The translations under genes were made by a program, and so were the position numbers. Shown in pieces: positions 31,510 to 44,180 of a stretch of 64,000 nt of DNA. The stretch spans positions 664,152,802-664,216,801 of the forward strand of contig CM042690.1 in assembly GCA_023614405.1 (NCBI GenBank), given 5' to 3'. Positions within the stretch are counted from its first letter, which is position 1, and every line of letters starts with the position of its first letter. Below the pieces are notes generated by a model that did not search any database, was not told where the DNA came from, and saw only the letters and a list, made by a program, of their open reading frames with translations. This stretch comes from Avena insularis (lineage: Eukaryota; Streptophyta; Magnoliopsida; Poales; Poaceae).

Positions 31510-31597
31510 TGGTGCCATTGCCGGGGATCGAAGAAGAAGAAACTCCCACGTCAACACCGCGCCATCAAAAGTATTTTTCTGGCGCTATTGCTGGGGA
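31510..31597 (+). other. B duplicated primer-binding sites
   Basis: The first site, 31510-31527, reads TGGTGCCATTGCCGGGGA and lies 13 bp from the LTR end. A second site, 31580-31597, reads TGGCGCTATTGCTGGGGA. Both follow the same AAGTATTTTTC lead, giving a 70-bp repeat. Both are close to TGGCGCCGTTGCCGGGGA, the complement of the tRNA-Asp 3' end seen in element A. Confidence 0.7.
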
Positions 31598-31783
31598 GTC
31601 AAGGACATCTTAACAAGGGGAGTCCCTCATAACCAATCTCTTTACTTTGTTATTTTTGTTTTGCTTAGTTTACTTTTGCTTTGCTTGCTTCTTTCTTTAT
31701 CAAAAATACAAAAAAATTAGCTCCTACTATAGTTGTTATTTTCATTAGTCTGTTATTGTCTTGCTTTATCATGATTTCTATCA

Positions 31784-32832
31784 ATGGTTGGTTTCTTTGA
31801 AACTGAATCTTATTGGCAAGGTGGGTTCATGGAAGAACAAAAATATCATTATAAGGAACACCGCTTGTCACAAAAAGGGAAACACTTATGGGAACAAATT
31901 GATAAATTGTATACCATTGCTATAAACGTGTGCTCTACTTATAATGTTACTTATTGCTTTGATAAATCTTGTTGCTGTAGGAGGTATAAACACCTCCCTT
32001 TTCAATTGAGTATAATTATGATGTTACCATATCTTCTTATGTTAAAGGGAATTATGACTTTTATGATGTGGAACAAATTGAAGAATTTATTGCTTGGAAG
32101 GGTGCATTTGAACTTGCTAGTTTGCTCGAAAATACTGATGATTCACCTTATAAATATGAGGTTTATGATATACTTAAATTTTGCTTTGATAATTACGAGG
32201 TAGAAAATGGCTATATTCTTGAATATCTTAATAGATGCTCTCCACCAATAGAAGAGACTAATGCCTTGCAGGAGCCTATGGAAGAAGAAATTGCTGAAAC
32301 TAGAAGCTCATTGGATGAAAAAGAGGAGGAGAGTGATGATCAAGAGGAGGAAGAATGGATCTACCCATCCCTACCTTCTAATGGGAGTAACTCTTTACCC
32401 CTTACATTATTTGATTGTCCCCCATGCTTACCAAAGGAGGACGAATGTCATGTTCCTGCGGATTCTTTTGAAAATGTTTATAATAAAGCTCTAGTGTTTG
32501 TAGATCATGAAAAGCATGCTTTATGTGATAGTTATATTGTTAAGTTTATTCATGAGGCTACTGAAAATTATTATGAGAGAGGAAAATATGGTTGTAGAAG
32601 TTTTCTTGGTAATGAAACACCTCTCTATGTGCTGAAAGTTTTGAAGTTGCTCTTGTTTGATCTACCCATTCTTGTTACTATGTGTTTCTTTGATTTATTT
32701 TCTTACAAGATTCCTATGCATAGGAAGTGGGTTAGTCTTAAATGTGTTTTAAATTTGCTTCTTGATGCTCTCTTTTACTTCAATTCATATTTCTTATGTG
32801 AGCATCTTCTCAAACTATCATGCCTAACTTAA
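31784..32832 (+). pseudogene. B ORF of unknown function with hydrophobic C-terminus
   Basis: The gene starts MVGFFETESYWQGGFMEEQ (31784), shifts frame between about 31990 and 32060, and continues to 32832. The middle is acidic (EEEESDDQEEEEWIYPSLPS-like). The C-terminal 90 residues hold CDSYIVKFIHEATENYYERG, a hydrophobic stretch (LLLFDLPILVTMCFFDLFS), KIPMHRKWVSLKC, and a second hydrophobic stretch (LNLLLDALFYFNSYFLCEHL). Element G encodes nearly the same C-terminus. I recognise no family; two membrane-spanning segments are possible. It is the only ORF of the element. Confidence 0.6.
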
Positions 32833-35151
32833 AGGCGTTATAGAAAAGTACTTATTGGGAGATAACCCAAAAGTTTTAGATGAGTCTTGGAAGTTATTAC
32901 TTCAGTAATAACCGCTCCTTATCCTTTTTATTTGCTTTTTTTGTGCCAAGAGTAACCTCTAATGAGAGAGAAGTAATGATTGGGAAAGTTGTTGTCCCGA
33001 AACAGATTTCTATGCTTCACCATAAAAATTCGTGTAAAATCTCTGTACGTCCTTTTGAGGCGTTAATTTTTGTGCTTCTGCCCCAGGTTGTTATATAACT
33101 TTCGTTAGGTCAACACTTTTCGATTTGAGCAACATAAGGTCTTCAAAAAAAATCGCCTTTGCCTGTTGGTCTGTTTTGATAGATTTCTGCCAGTTTTTGC
33201 ATTTGCTTCTTGTTGGTTCCTTTTTGAGTTATTTTGGGGAATTGAGCTTTTTGAGGGAATTGCTACAGTATCTTGTGTTTTGATGGAAGTTCTATTGGTG
33301 TTGGAACTGAACCTAAAGACCTATTATCTTGAGTGCACTAATGTTGCTAATAAAGATTGTGTGAAGTTTTGTATGAAGGAAAAATTTCAGGTGTATGGAA
33401 GGAATAAGTAATGAGACGAAGAATGGACTAAAGCTCAAGCTTGGGTATGCCACACGTGTCACCCCAAGAAATATCCAATAAGTACAAGCGTCAAAGCTTG
33501 GGGATGCCCAAGGCATCCCCCTCTTCATCAATAAAAATCCCAGGTTTCTTCCAAACACTTCATTTTTATTGTTTCATGCACAGTTGTGTTGTTCTTGGAG
33601 CATCTTCTTTTTTGTTTTCGTTTTGGTTTTTCGTTTGCTTTGTTTGCTTAGTTTGCTGAATAAATTGGTTGGACCCCCTCTTTCATACATTGGTTTTCAA
33701 ATAGTTTGGTTTGGTTTGGAAAAAGAGTAGGAAAGTTCATGCTTAACTAGTAAAGAGAGCTTGTTTTTGACTGTGGCCTATGCTTTGTCATGCCATGCTC
33801 GATATTGTTTTGGATTTATGCTTAGTATTCTTTGCTGTAGCATGACTTTTTGTAAACAATTGAGATTGCTTAATGTGCCTTGGAAGAATCATGCGTTGAT
33901 TTAGCATATTAAAGCATAGTATTGTGGTATTCTCCTTTGATGATTTATTTGGGTTGACTTGGCGCATGCTCACACCATGTTATGACTATCCCAAGTCACC
34001 ATAGCCTTTATGATCCTTTAGTTTTCAACTTGTAGTATCACTTTATGCTTTGATTAATGATGTTTTGTCGCTCTGCATGATTATGGCCATTATTGCTCTC
34101 TTAGTTTGTCGCTCCCAGTCTTTTGCTAGCCTCCGTAACCAAGTATGAGTTCCACTCATGCATCCAACTCCTAAACCAAGTTATTCCAAAGAGTCCACCA
34201 TACCTACCTACTAGCATATGCTATTCCAAGTATATTCATGTTTTTGTCTACCTTCCGAATTAAACATGTTATGAGAAAACTAGTGATTAAAGATCTCACG
34301 AACTTGATGGCACACTTTACTTTCTTGCACTTAATAAACTTGAACTATTGCGTCCATCTTTGTTGCGTATATGCTTGCGCTTTATAAGTTGAAGTTAGCA
34401 GAACCATGTATCATGGGGAACGCTTTCAACATTGCACATGTATCATGAGGTTCGATCTTCGTAAGTAAGGGGCATGAAATTTCGGCTTATAACTTGTCAA
34501 GCATATCCTCTTAGTTGTGTCACTTTAACCTTAATCACCTTCAAGATGCTTATGATAGGGGCAATGAGAGCTGAAAGCTATTAAGTACCATAATTTTTGG
34601 AAGCTCTTTATGAAACTTGAATCCCTGCTTCTTTCTATGAAGGCCTTTCTTTTACTTTTTTGTTGAGTCTCCACCTTCTACCTTTATGCACCTACTTTGA
34701 GAGCATAGTTGCCATTCTTAGTTCTATGTGCATTGTCCCAAGACTTGTTGATTGATGATGCATTACTTTGATATTGCTTGTTTTAAACTATTTGTATCTA
34801 GTTACTCTTATGAACTTTGAAGGTGTCCTATGCATTTATGTTTGCTACTCTATGAGGGACAAGTTGAATGCCACTATGCTATGTTTTCTTTATCTGAAAC
34901 AAACAAACGTCTTGCAAAGCATTGTTATTCATGAATCTTTTGTTTGTGCCTTTTCATGTTGCAACATAGTTGCTTTGTCTTATTGTTAGAACTTTGTCTT
35001 TCATGTTATGATTGAAGTACTATGATCCCAGCTTCGAATGTTTTGCAAATACTTTGATCAAGTTTATGATGGTGCATGTCACCTCAAAAATTATTCTTTC
35101 TTTTTATCACTTACCTACTCGAGGACGAGCAGGAGTTAAGCTTGGGGAGGT
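32833..35151 (+). other. B 3' non-coding region
   Basis: About 2.3 kb with only short shadow frames. It contains a block (about 34130-34440) that also occurs in elements A (about 49070-49372) and G (about 42580-42900, minus strand). It ends with GAGGACGAGCAGGAG and the polypurine tract. Confidence 0.6.
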
Positions 35152-36580
35152 TGATACGTTGCTAACATATCCATAATTTTTGCTGTTCCATGCTTGGTTT
35201 TATCTAATTTCTTATGTTTTGTCCACACTTTGGAGTACTTTTCATATGATTTCTTGGACTAACCTATTAACAAGAGCCATAGTGCCAGCTGCGTGTTTTC
35301 TGTTGTTTTTGGTTCTAGGAAAGTTAGAAAATGAATATTCTCATAATTGGACGGGACAAAAGCCAAAGTCAGTTTTTCATCGAGGGACACCTGGAGCCAG
35401 AATACGATACAGAGAGGGGCTGGGGCCCGGCCACACCACCTGGTCGCGCGGCCAGGCTTGGCCCACGCCAGGGGTGGTCTGGCCATCCCAGGCACCCCCC
35501 TCGGCCTCTCCTTCCGCCTATAAGTTGCCTCCGATACAGAAACCCTAAGTACCCGATCAAAATTCCACGAAAGAGTCTGTAGCTGCCGTCATCTCCATCC
35601 CTAGATCGGAAGGGATCTGAAGCTCTTCCCGGCACCCTGCCGGAGAGGGGAATTCACCCTGGAGGCCTTCATCATCATCATGCAAGCCTCCGGTGTGATG
35701 CGTGAGTAGTTCATCTCTAGACTACGGGTCCATGTAGTAGCTAGATGGCTGGTTCTCCTCCTTTATGCTATCATGTTTAGATCTTGTGAGCTTCGTTCAT
35801 GATCAAGATCATCTATTTGTAATTCTGCATGTTGTGTTTGCGGGGATCCAATGGATATTGAGATGCTATTTCAGATTGATTATTGATTCTATCATGTCTT
35901 TGTTATTTGTGATCTTGCATGCTTTCCGTTATTAGTAGCTATCTTGGCCAAGTAGATGCTAGCAACTCCAAGAATTAGTATTTATGCTCAATAGTGGGTT
36001 CATGCCTCTGGTAATCTGGGGAAGTGACAGAAATCTCTAAGGTACTAGATGTGATGTTGCTACTAGGGAGAAAACAACAATCCGTTGTTTATAGAACAAT
36101 CGTATTGTTTACTTTAAACGCAATTCGTAATGCAATTATCCGTTGCTTGCAACTTAATACTGGAGGGGGTTCGGATGATAACCTGAAGGTGGATTATTAG
36201 TCATAGATGCAGTTGGATGGCGGTCTATGTATAATGTTGTAATGCCCAATCGAATTTCAATGGAGTCAAGATGATTAGTATATGCATCTATTGCTTTCTC
36301 GATGTTTGTCAATTGCCCCGCTATAATTAGTTCACCCAACATGTCATCTATCTTAAGGAGAGCCACCTCTAGTGAACTATGGACTCCGGTCCTTTCTTTT
36401 ACTATCAATCTATAATCAACTATTTACTATTTTGTGTTTACTTTCTGCAAACTATTACTTTCTTCCACTCGATACGTTTAATCCTTTGTTTTTAGCAAAA
36501 CTGGTGAGATTGACAACCTCATCGCAAGTTGGGGACAAAGTTATGTGGTTGTGTTGTGCAGGTCTCCACGTTGCTGCTGG
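35152..36580 (+). repeat. B 3' LTR, right end deleted
   Basis: Aligns with 29942-31334 (about 90-95% by eye) and stops at the equivalent of 31334. It begins TGATACGTTGCTAACATATC, so one arm of the terminal hairpin has a substitution. Confidence 0.85.
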
Positions 36581-36947
36581 ATGCTTTACCTTATTTATCT
36601 GCAAACGCCCTATGTCTTGATGCTATATGAATTGTCTTGTCCATGCAACGCCCCGTCCATCCATCCCTATGCCTACCGTGCTTTAATCCTACTATTTATT
36701 GCAATTGTTACTATTGTCTTTACTTTTACTATTGCTATTACTTTGCTATTGCTACTACAAAACTGTTGCTTCTGATAAACTGCTATGAGCAAGATTGTTT
36801 CCAGGTGCAGCTGAATTGACAACTCAGTTTTTAAGGCTTATAAATATTCTTTGGCTCCCCTTGTGTCAAATCAATAAATTGGGTTTCACTTCCCTCGAAA
36901 ATACAGCGATACACCCTCTATACTTGTGGGTCATCAAGACTATTTTC

Positions 36948-36965
36948 TGGCGCCGTTGCCGGGGA
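36948..36965 (+). other. A primer-binding site
   Basis: TGGCGCCGTTGCCGGGGA lies 11 bp after the 5' LTR end and is complementary to the 3' 18 nt of plant tRNA-Asp. Athila-type elements commonly use this primer. Confidence 0.8.
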
Positions 36966-37121
36966 GCATAGCTTTATTTATCAAGTTCACTTGGAATCAC
37001 TATTGTCCGCTGCCCTCCATTCATCCTGGGTAAGTCTCATGATGGAAAGGTTCCTATATTACCATCCACTACAAGGAGAGGTACGGTTCTGAACACCTCT
37101 GTTGCTCTTGACTCACCATCA

Positions 37122-38981
37122 ATGACGAGTAAGCTCCTTACACCACCATATACACGTGCTACACATACTACTACTTCTGCTGAATCTGAAACTTCTGATA
37201 CTTATTATGCTTCTAATGTGCTTGATAAGAGTGGTTCATTAGGTCCTTTCCTAGATGCTACGATTGCTAAAACTATAGCTGGAAATATTGAAACTCCTAA
37301 TGAAGATACTACTACACCTGTCAGTTCACCTGAGTCTATAGAGAGCTATGATATTGAAGACGGATATATAGAAAAGAATGATGAATTTATTGAGGAATGT
37401 CAAAATACTCATGGTAAAAGTGCTATTAAGAGTCTCCTTGAGAGGCGTACTATAAAACCCAAATTATCCCCTAATGATAAGTTAGCTACATCTCCCATAA
37501 ACATTAAAGATAAGGATTATGATTTCTCTCTTGATTTATCTTACATAACTATTATTGAGAAAGAACCTTTTTGCGGGACTAAGAATGAAAGTGTTGTAGC
37601 GCATATGACTGAGCTTTCTACCATGAGTGGCCTGTTTTTTTATGATATTAAGATGCGCACCTACTTTGTTGCTCAAATTTTCCCTTTTTCACTGAAGGGA
37701 GAAGCTAAGGCTTGGTTTAATAATTTACCTCCTGGATCTATTGATAGCCCTGATTGCTTGATTAGTACCTTCCTTCAGAAATATTTCCCTCCTAGTGCTA
37801 CACATGCCATTTTGTAGGAACTTTTTGATTTTAAACAGGGAGAAAAAGAGATATTGCCTGAATCATGGGCAAGGTTTTGTGCTTTGATTCATGCACAGGC
37901 TGGATGTCCATTACCTAAAAATGAGCTTCTTGATATATATTATAATGGACTAACTGAAGAATCTAGGACATACCTGGATAGTTGTGCTGATTGTGTTTTC
38001 AGGAATAGAACTCCCAAGGAAGCTGAGGAATTAATGGCTAAAATAAGCAAGAATTATAATGACTGGACTCCACCCGAGCCAATTACGCTTGAGACGGCTA
38101 CACCTGAGTTAACTGTGCCTGAGCCAACACCAACGTCAAGGAAGAGGGGAGTTATTGAACTAAATGATGAAGTGATGAAGGAATCTAAGAAATGTCTTAA
38201 GGAGAAGGGTATTAAAGCTGGAGATGTGAAGAATTTGCCTCCTATAGAAGAACTATGTAAGCCAATCTCTCACTCACCCACTATTAAGGTACACTCTCTC
38301 CAACATTTTGATGAAGGTGATATTCCTTATTCTAAACCTCCTGATCAATGCTTGGAAGAATTTGATATATTTATTGTTAAGCAAGATAATTTTGATAAAA
38401 GGGTGCAAAATCATTTAATGGAGAACTCTAGAGCTATTATTGAGTTAAGGGATATTGTGGAAAGAACCTCTAATGATGTTAAAATGCTTGTTAAACATTT
38501 CCAAATGGTTCAAACTCAAATTGATCAGCTTATTAAGGTACAAAAAGATTTGCTAGTTAATGCTTCTAAGGAAAAACAAGCTTATGAAATTAGAACTAGA
38601 AGTGGTGCTGCCACCCAGGATCCTCTATACCCTGAGGGACATCCTAAAAGAATTGAGCAGGACTCTCAACAAATTGAAAATAGTGGTACTTCCCCTAAGA
38701 AAAGGAAAAAGAAACATAAAACTATTGTAGAAACTTCTAAACCTGCTAAAGATCCTAATAGTATATATGTCTCTGATGCTGAAACTGAAAGTGGTAATGA
38801 GAAAAATGATGCTCCTGATAAAGAAAAAGTTGAAGAAGAACCTAAAAGGCACACTAAAAATACTAAATACACTAAAGAAGATTTTGTTGCTAAGAAACAT
38901 GGTAGTGAAAGAGAGCCTTGGGTCCAAAAACCTATGCCTTTCCCTGATAAGAAACACAAGTCAAAGGAAGACGAACACTAA
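37122..38981 (+). pseudogene. A gag (Athila-type), one stop codon
   Basis: A single frame of about 620 codons starts MTSKLLTPPYTRATHTTTSA and is interrupted only by TAG at 37815-37817, where Gln is expected (ATHAIL, stop, ELFDFKQGEK). The gag core is FPFSLKGEAKAWFNNLPPGS followed by QKYFPPSATHAI and ESWARFCALIHAQAGCPLPK. Downstream lie a coiled-coil-like part (IIELRDIVERTSNDVKMLVK) and the Athila-typical TRSGAATQDPLYPEGHP. The C-terminus is Lys/Glu-rich. The product would form the particle for element RNA. Apart from one nonsense change it is nearly intact, which is unusual in this window. Confidence 0.85.
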
Positions 38982-38984
38982 TAA

Positions 38985-39696
38985 GTTTTGTGAGTGGATG
39001 AAACCTTTATTTTTGTAGATTCCTTTAACTGATGCTATTAAATTACCTCCTTACTCAAAGTATATTAAGGATATTGTCTCTAATAAAACAAAGATCCCTA
39101 ATGAAGAAATTTCTACTTTTCTTGCTAATTATTCCTTTAATGGTAAGGTTCCAAAGAAACTTGGAGACCCAGGGATTCGAACTATTCCATGCTCTATTAG
39201 AAATAGTTATGTTAGAACTGCTTTGTGTGATTTGGGAGCAGGAGTTAGTGTTATGCCTTTTTCTCTCTATAAGAGACTTCAATTGGAAAAATTAATACCA
39301 ACTGATATATCTTTGCAAATGGATGATAAATCTACTACTATTCCTGTTGGTATATGTGAGGATGTACCTATTCAAGTGGCTCATAATTGCTTGATATTAA
39401 CTGACTTTGTTGTGCTTGAAATGCCTGAAGATGATAATATGTCTATTATTCTTGGGAGACCTTTTCTTAATACTGCAGGAGCTGTTATTAATTGTAATCA
39501 AGGAAAGGTGACTTTTAATGTTAATGACAAGGAGCATATTGTCTACTTCCCCAAGAAGATTGATAGGACTTATGGCTTAAATTCAATTGAACATGTTGAG
39601 GGCATCCAAGTTGGAGAAATATATTGTCCCATACCACGAGAAAAATATGAAACTATTATGATTGGGACCATTGCTATCAAGGTTGAGTTAACATAA
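38985..39696 (+). pseudogene. A aspartic protease region
   Basis: After a frameshift at about 38980 the reading continues KFCEWMKPLFL, a TAG at 39016-39018 where Gln is expected, then IPLTDAIKLPPYSKYIKDIV. The protease domain contains ALCDLGAGVSVMPFSLYKRL (a D-L-G-A active-site variant typical of Athila) and MSIILGRPFLNTAGAVINC (the second conserved strand). It ends TYGLNSIEHVEGIQ. It would mature Gag. The frameshift and the stop disable it. Confidence 0.82.
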
Positions 39697-40036
39697 TCAT
39701 TTAGTGGAATACAAAGTTTTGTTTCATATAAAATTGTTTTGGTAACAAGACCTGATCAACCTTGTTAATGAAGGGATTTTTATGAACAAAACAATGTTTT
39801 CACCATGATTATCTTTGCTTACTTTTATTTTATCCATTTTAATTTTTGCTTTCACTTAGTTGCTTGCATATTAGAGTGTCTTAGAACTTATGAAGTTTTA
39901 GTTTTGTTTTGTTATTGCATCATTCTAAAAGCATCTTTCTGTCAGAAATTATTCACCAATACCCGAAAATTGCAAAAAAAAAGTGTCTCAAAAAATTCCA
40001 GAAAATTTGTATTAAATTTTTACGTGAAAAAAGAGG
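39697..40036 (+). other. A spacer after protease (pol missing)
   Basis: AT-rich, non-coding. In a complete Athila-type element RT would start here. The sequence runs to the G insertion (duplication AGAGG at 40032-40036) and resumes at 46562. No RT, RNase H or integrase codons are visible on either side. Confidence 0.7.
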
Positions 40037-41432
40037 TGATGTCTACGCACTTCTATTCTTGTAGACAGTTGTTGGGCCTCCAAGTGCAGAGGTTTGTAGA
40101 ACAACAGCAAGTTTTCCCTTAAGTGGATCAACCAAGGTTTATCGAACTCAGGGAGGAAGTGGTCAAAGATATTCCCTCTCAAGCAACCCTGCAATCAAGA
40201 TACAAGAAGTCTCTTGTATCCCCAACACACCCAATACACTTGTCAGGTGTATATGTGCACTAGTTCAGCGAAGAGATAGTGAAATACAAGTGGTAACGGT
40301 GCTAGAAAATAACTTGATGGCATGGAAGAGACTAAAAGCAAACTGAAATAAAGATGGAAGCAAGCAAACATGTAACAGATCTAATTGCAAACGGTGTATC
40401 AATGCTTAGAAACAAGGCCTAGGGATCATACTTTCACTAGTGAACACTCTCATATAAATATCTTCTCTTTATGATACTACTCTTAACTACTCTCCGGTTG
40501 GACACTCTAATCCATGGTAGGGCTATAACATCACACCTCAAAGTAAGCCTTTCCCATCTAGATAACCCCACACTGTCACCTTGAGCTCTAGATGGTTCCA
40601 ACAAATACCGCAATTTCATAAAGACATCCAACTCCAAATATAACTCATAACAAGTATTTGTAATCTCTAGCCTAAGTGCCACCATGGTGTGCACACTGTC
40701 AACTTCACACACATGGGGAGAGCAGAGATCTATTAAAGCACTTGAGTAGCAAGGTAGATCTATAGATTACAAGCTCATGATCTCAATAAGATCATGCAGA
40801 GAGAGATGAACACATAGCTACCGGTAGAACCCTTAGCCTCGAGAGAGAACTACTCCCTCCTCATCATGGGAATCAGCAATGGTGATGGAGATGGTGGTGG
40901 AGATCGATGGAGATGGCTCCGGGGGCACTTCCCCGTCCCGGTAGGGTGCCGGAACAGAGACTTTCTGTCCCCCGAATCTCCCCTTCGGTGGCGGCGACGC
41001 TGCGGAACTTTTCGTGGCTAGAGGCTTGACTCTTTAGGGTTTTTGCCTTGGGAGGCTTCTTATAGGCGAAGAGGCAAGGTCGATGGGCGGCCAGGGGGCC
41101 CAAAACCACCTGGTGGCACGGCCAAGGCTAGCCCACGCCACCACATGGTGTGGCCGCCCTGTGGCCCCTCTCCATCTTGTCTTCTGGCTCCGTGAGTCTT
41201 CCGATAAAATAGGAACTTTGGCTTTTGTCCCGTCCAATTCCGAGAATATTCATTTTCTAACTTTCCTGGAACCAAAAACAGCAGAAAATAGGCAACTGGC
41301 ACTATGGCTCTTGTTAATAGGTTAGTCCAAGAAATCATATGAAAAGTACTCCAAAGTGTGGACAAAACATAAGAAAGTAGATAAAACCAAGCATGGAACA
41401 TCAAAAATTATAGATACATTTGCAATGTATCA
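40037..41432 (-). repeat. G 3' LTR (left copy)
   Basis: 1396 bp. On the minus strand it starts TGATACATTGCAAATG and ends GTGCGTAGACATCA. It is very similar to the right copy; the main difference is about 35 bp missing from the right copy in the GC-rich leader (41100-41150 versus 46260-46285). Confidence 0.9.
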
Positions 41433-44180
41433 ACATCCCCAAGCTTAACTCCTGCTCGTCCTCGAGTAGGTAAGTGATAAAAAGAAAGAATAATTTTTGA
41501 GGTGACATGCACCATCATAAACTTGATCAAAGTATTTGTAAAGCATTCAAAGCTGGGATCATAGTACTTCAATCATAACATGAAAGACAAAGTTCTAGCA
41601 ATAAGACAAAGAAACTATGATGCAACATGAAAAGGCACAAACAAAAGATTCATGAATAACAATGCTTTGCAAGACGTTTGTTTGTTTCACATAAAGAAAA
41701 CATAGCATAATAGTATTCAACTTGTCCCTCATAGAGTAGCAAACATAAATGCATAGGACACCTTCAAAGTTCATAAGAGTGACTAGATACAGATAGTTTA
41801 AAACAAGCAATATCAAAGCTATGCATCAATCAACAAGTCTTGGGACAATGCACATAGAACTAAGACTGGCCACTATGCTCTCAAAGTAGGTGCATAAATG
41901 TAGAAGGTGGAGACTCAATGTATAAGTGGAACAAAGGCCTTCATAGAAGGAAGTATAGATTCAAGTTTCATAAAGAGCTTCCAAAAATTATGGTACTTAT
42001 AGCTTTCAGCTCTCATTGCCCCTATCATAAGCATCTTGAAGTGATTAAGGTTAAAGTGAACAAACTATGGAGTATATGCTTGACGAAGTATAAGTTAGGA
42101 ATCTCATGTCCCTTGAATACGAGGGCCGCTCCTCATGCTACTCAAGTTTATTCACCGGTAAGTTCTTGTCATCGTAAGTACATGTGTATCATAGAGAACC
42201 GCAAACGGGGTATCCCTTGCCCGATGATACGGAAGAATCCCCATATCAAAATGACAAGGCAAGCAGACAACGAGCATCTCACCAATCTTCTTATTTACCA
42301 TGGGAATATGGTGCTTTTTTCTCTCTTTCCTCTTTTCATAATCTCTTTTTATTCTCTTTTTTCTCTATATAGGACTCTTTTTTTATAAGAAGAATGCTTC
42401 ATAGACAGCTCATTATGGTTACGCTGTAGGTTTCCACCATGTCAGCATGGATTAGACCAGGCCCAAAGTGCTTTCTAACACATATACATAACTCCATGGA
42501 CTTACAAGCTCCCCTTTCATTTCACACCGACGACATCCATATACAAAAGAGCATGATATCAACTAGGTACAAGTACCAAGTGCAATGTTGAAAGCGTTCC
42601 CCATGAAAGCATGGTTCTGCTAATTCCCAACAAATAAGTGCAAGCATATACAACATAGATGACACAATGGTTCAAGTTTATTAAGGGCAGGAAAAGTAAA
42701 GTGTGCCATCAAGTTCGTGAGAGCTTTAATCACTAGTTTTCTCATAACAAGTTTAATTTGGAAGGTAAACAAAAGCATGAATATACTTGGAATAGCATAA
42801 GCTAATAGGTAGGTATGGTGGACTCTTTGGAATAACTTGGTTTAGGGAGTTGGATGCATGAGTGGAACTCATACTTGGTTGTGGAGGCTAGCAAAAGACT
42901 GGGAGCGATAAACTAAGAGAGCAATAATGGCCATAATCATGCAGAGCGACAAAACATCATTGATCAAAGCATAAAGTGATACTACAAGTTGAAAACTAAA
43001 GGATCATGAAGGTTATGGTGACTTGAGATAGTCATAACATGGTGTGAGCATGCGCCAAGTCAACCCAAATAAAGCATCAAAGGAGAATACCACTATACTA
43101 TGCTTTAATATGCTAAAACAACGCATGATTCATCCAGAACACATTAAGCAATATCAATTGTTTATAACAAGTCATGCTACATCAAAGAATACTAAGCATA
43201 AAGCCAAAACAATATCAAGCATGGCATGATAGAGCATAGGCCACAGTAAAAAACGAGCTCTTTTCACCACATAAGCATGAACTTTCCTACTCTTTTCCAA
43301 ACCAAACCAATCTATTTGCAAACCAATGTATGAAAGAGGGGGTCCAACCAATTTATTAAGAAAACTAAGAAAACCAAGCAAACGAGAAACCAAAACGAAA
43401 ACGAAAAAGAAGACGCTCCATGAACAACACAACTGTGCATGAAACAATAAAAATGAAGCGTTTGGAAGAAACCTGGGATTTTTATTGATGAAGAAGGGGA
43501 TTCCTTGGGCATACCCAAGCTTTGACGCTTGTACTTCTTGGATATTTTTGGGGTGACACATGTGGCATCCCCAAGCTTGAGCTTTAGTCCATCCTTCATC
43601 TCATTACTCATTCCTTCCATACACCTGAAATTTTTCCTTCATACAAAACTTCACACAATCTTTATTAGCAACATTAGTGCACTCAAGATAATAGGTCTTA
43701 AGGTTCAGTTATAACACCAAATAAACTTCCATTAGAACACTAGATACCGTATCACTTCCCTCAAAAAGCTCAATTCCCCAAAAGAACTCAAAAAGGAACC
43801 AACAAGAAGCAAATGCAGAAGATGGCAGAAATCTGTCAAAACAGACCAGCAAGTAAAGACGAATTTTTTTGAAGACCTTCTGTTGCTCAAATCAAAAAGT
43901 GTTGAACTAACGAAAATTAGATAACAACCTGAGGCAGAAGCATAAAAATTCACGCCTCAAAAAGACGTTCAGAGATTTTACACGAATTTTTACGGTGAAG
44001 CACAGAAATCTGTTTCGGGACAGCAACTTTCCCAATCATTACTTCTCTCTCATTAGAGGTTACTCTTGGCACAAAAAGAAAATAAAAAGGATAAGGAGCG
44101 GTTATTACTGAAGTAATAAATTCCAAGACTCATCTAAAACTTTCGGGTTATCTCCCAATAAGTATTTTTCTTTAACGCCT
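41433..44180 (-). other. G 3' non-coding region
   Basis: About 2.7 kb without a gene; the frames seen are short. It is related along most of its length to the 3' non-coding region of B and in part to that of A, including the block at about 42580-42900. Confidence 0.6.

Larger units (their letters stand above)
29942..36580 (+). mobile_element. element B: non-autonomous Gypsy-like retrotransposon inside A's LTR
   Basis: The LTRs are 29942-31496 and 35152-36580. A duplicated tRNA-Asp-type primer-binding site follows the 5' LTR, a single broken ORF lies at 31784-32832, and the region to the polypurine tract (GCTTGGGGAGGT before 35152) is non-coding. No gag, protease, RT or integrase is present. 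The 3' LTR lacks its last 160 bp or so and joins element A through the shared bases TGG (36578-36580). The right end was therefore removed by a deletion and no target-site duplication remains. Confidence 0.8.
28959..36936 (+). repeat. A 5' LTR (split by element B)
   Basis: The first part, 28959-29941, starts TGATACGTCCAAAACG. The second part, about 36578-36936, ends GTGGGTCATCA. Comparison with 50408-51786 shows that some 45 bp around the B insertion site were lost. A TATA-like CTATAAGA at 29284-29291 is followed by a GC-rich leader. Confidence 0.85.

Noticed and set aside
41240..41275. GAA/TTC motifs in element G's LTR as a heat-shock element
   Set aside because: Only two units have correct spacing; the next TTC is out of phase.
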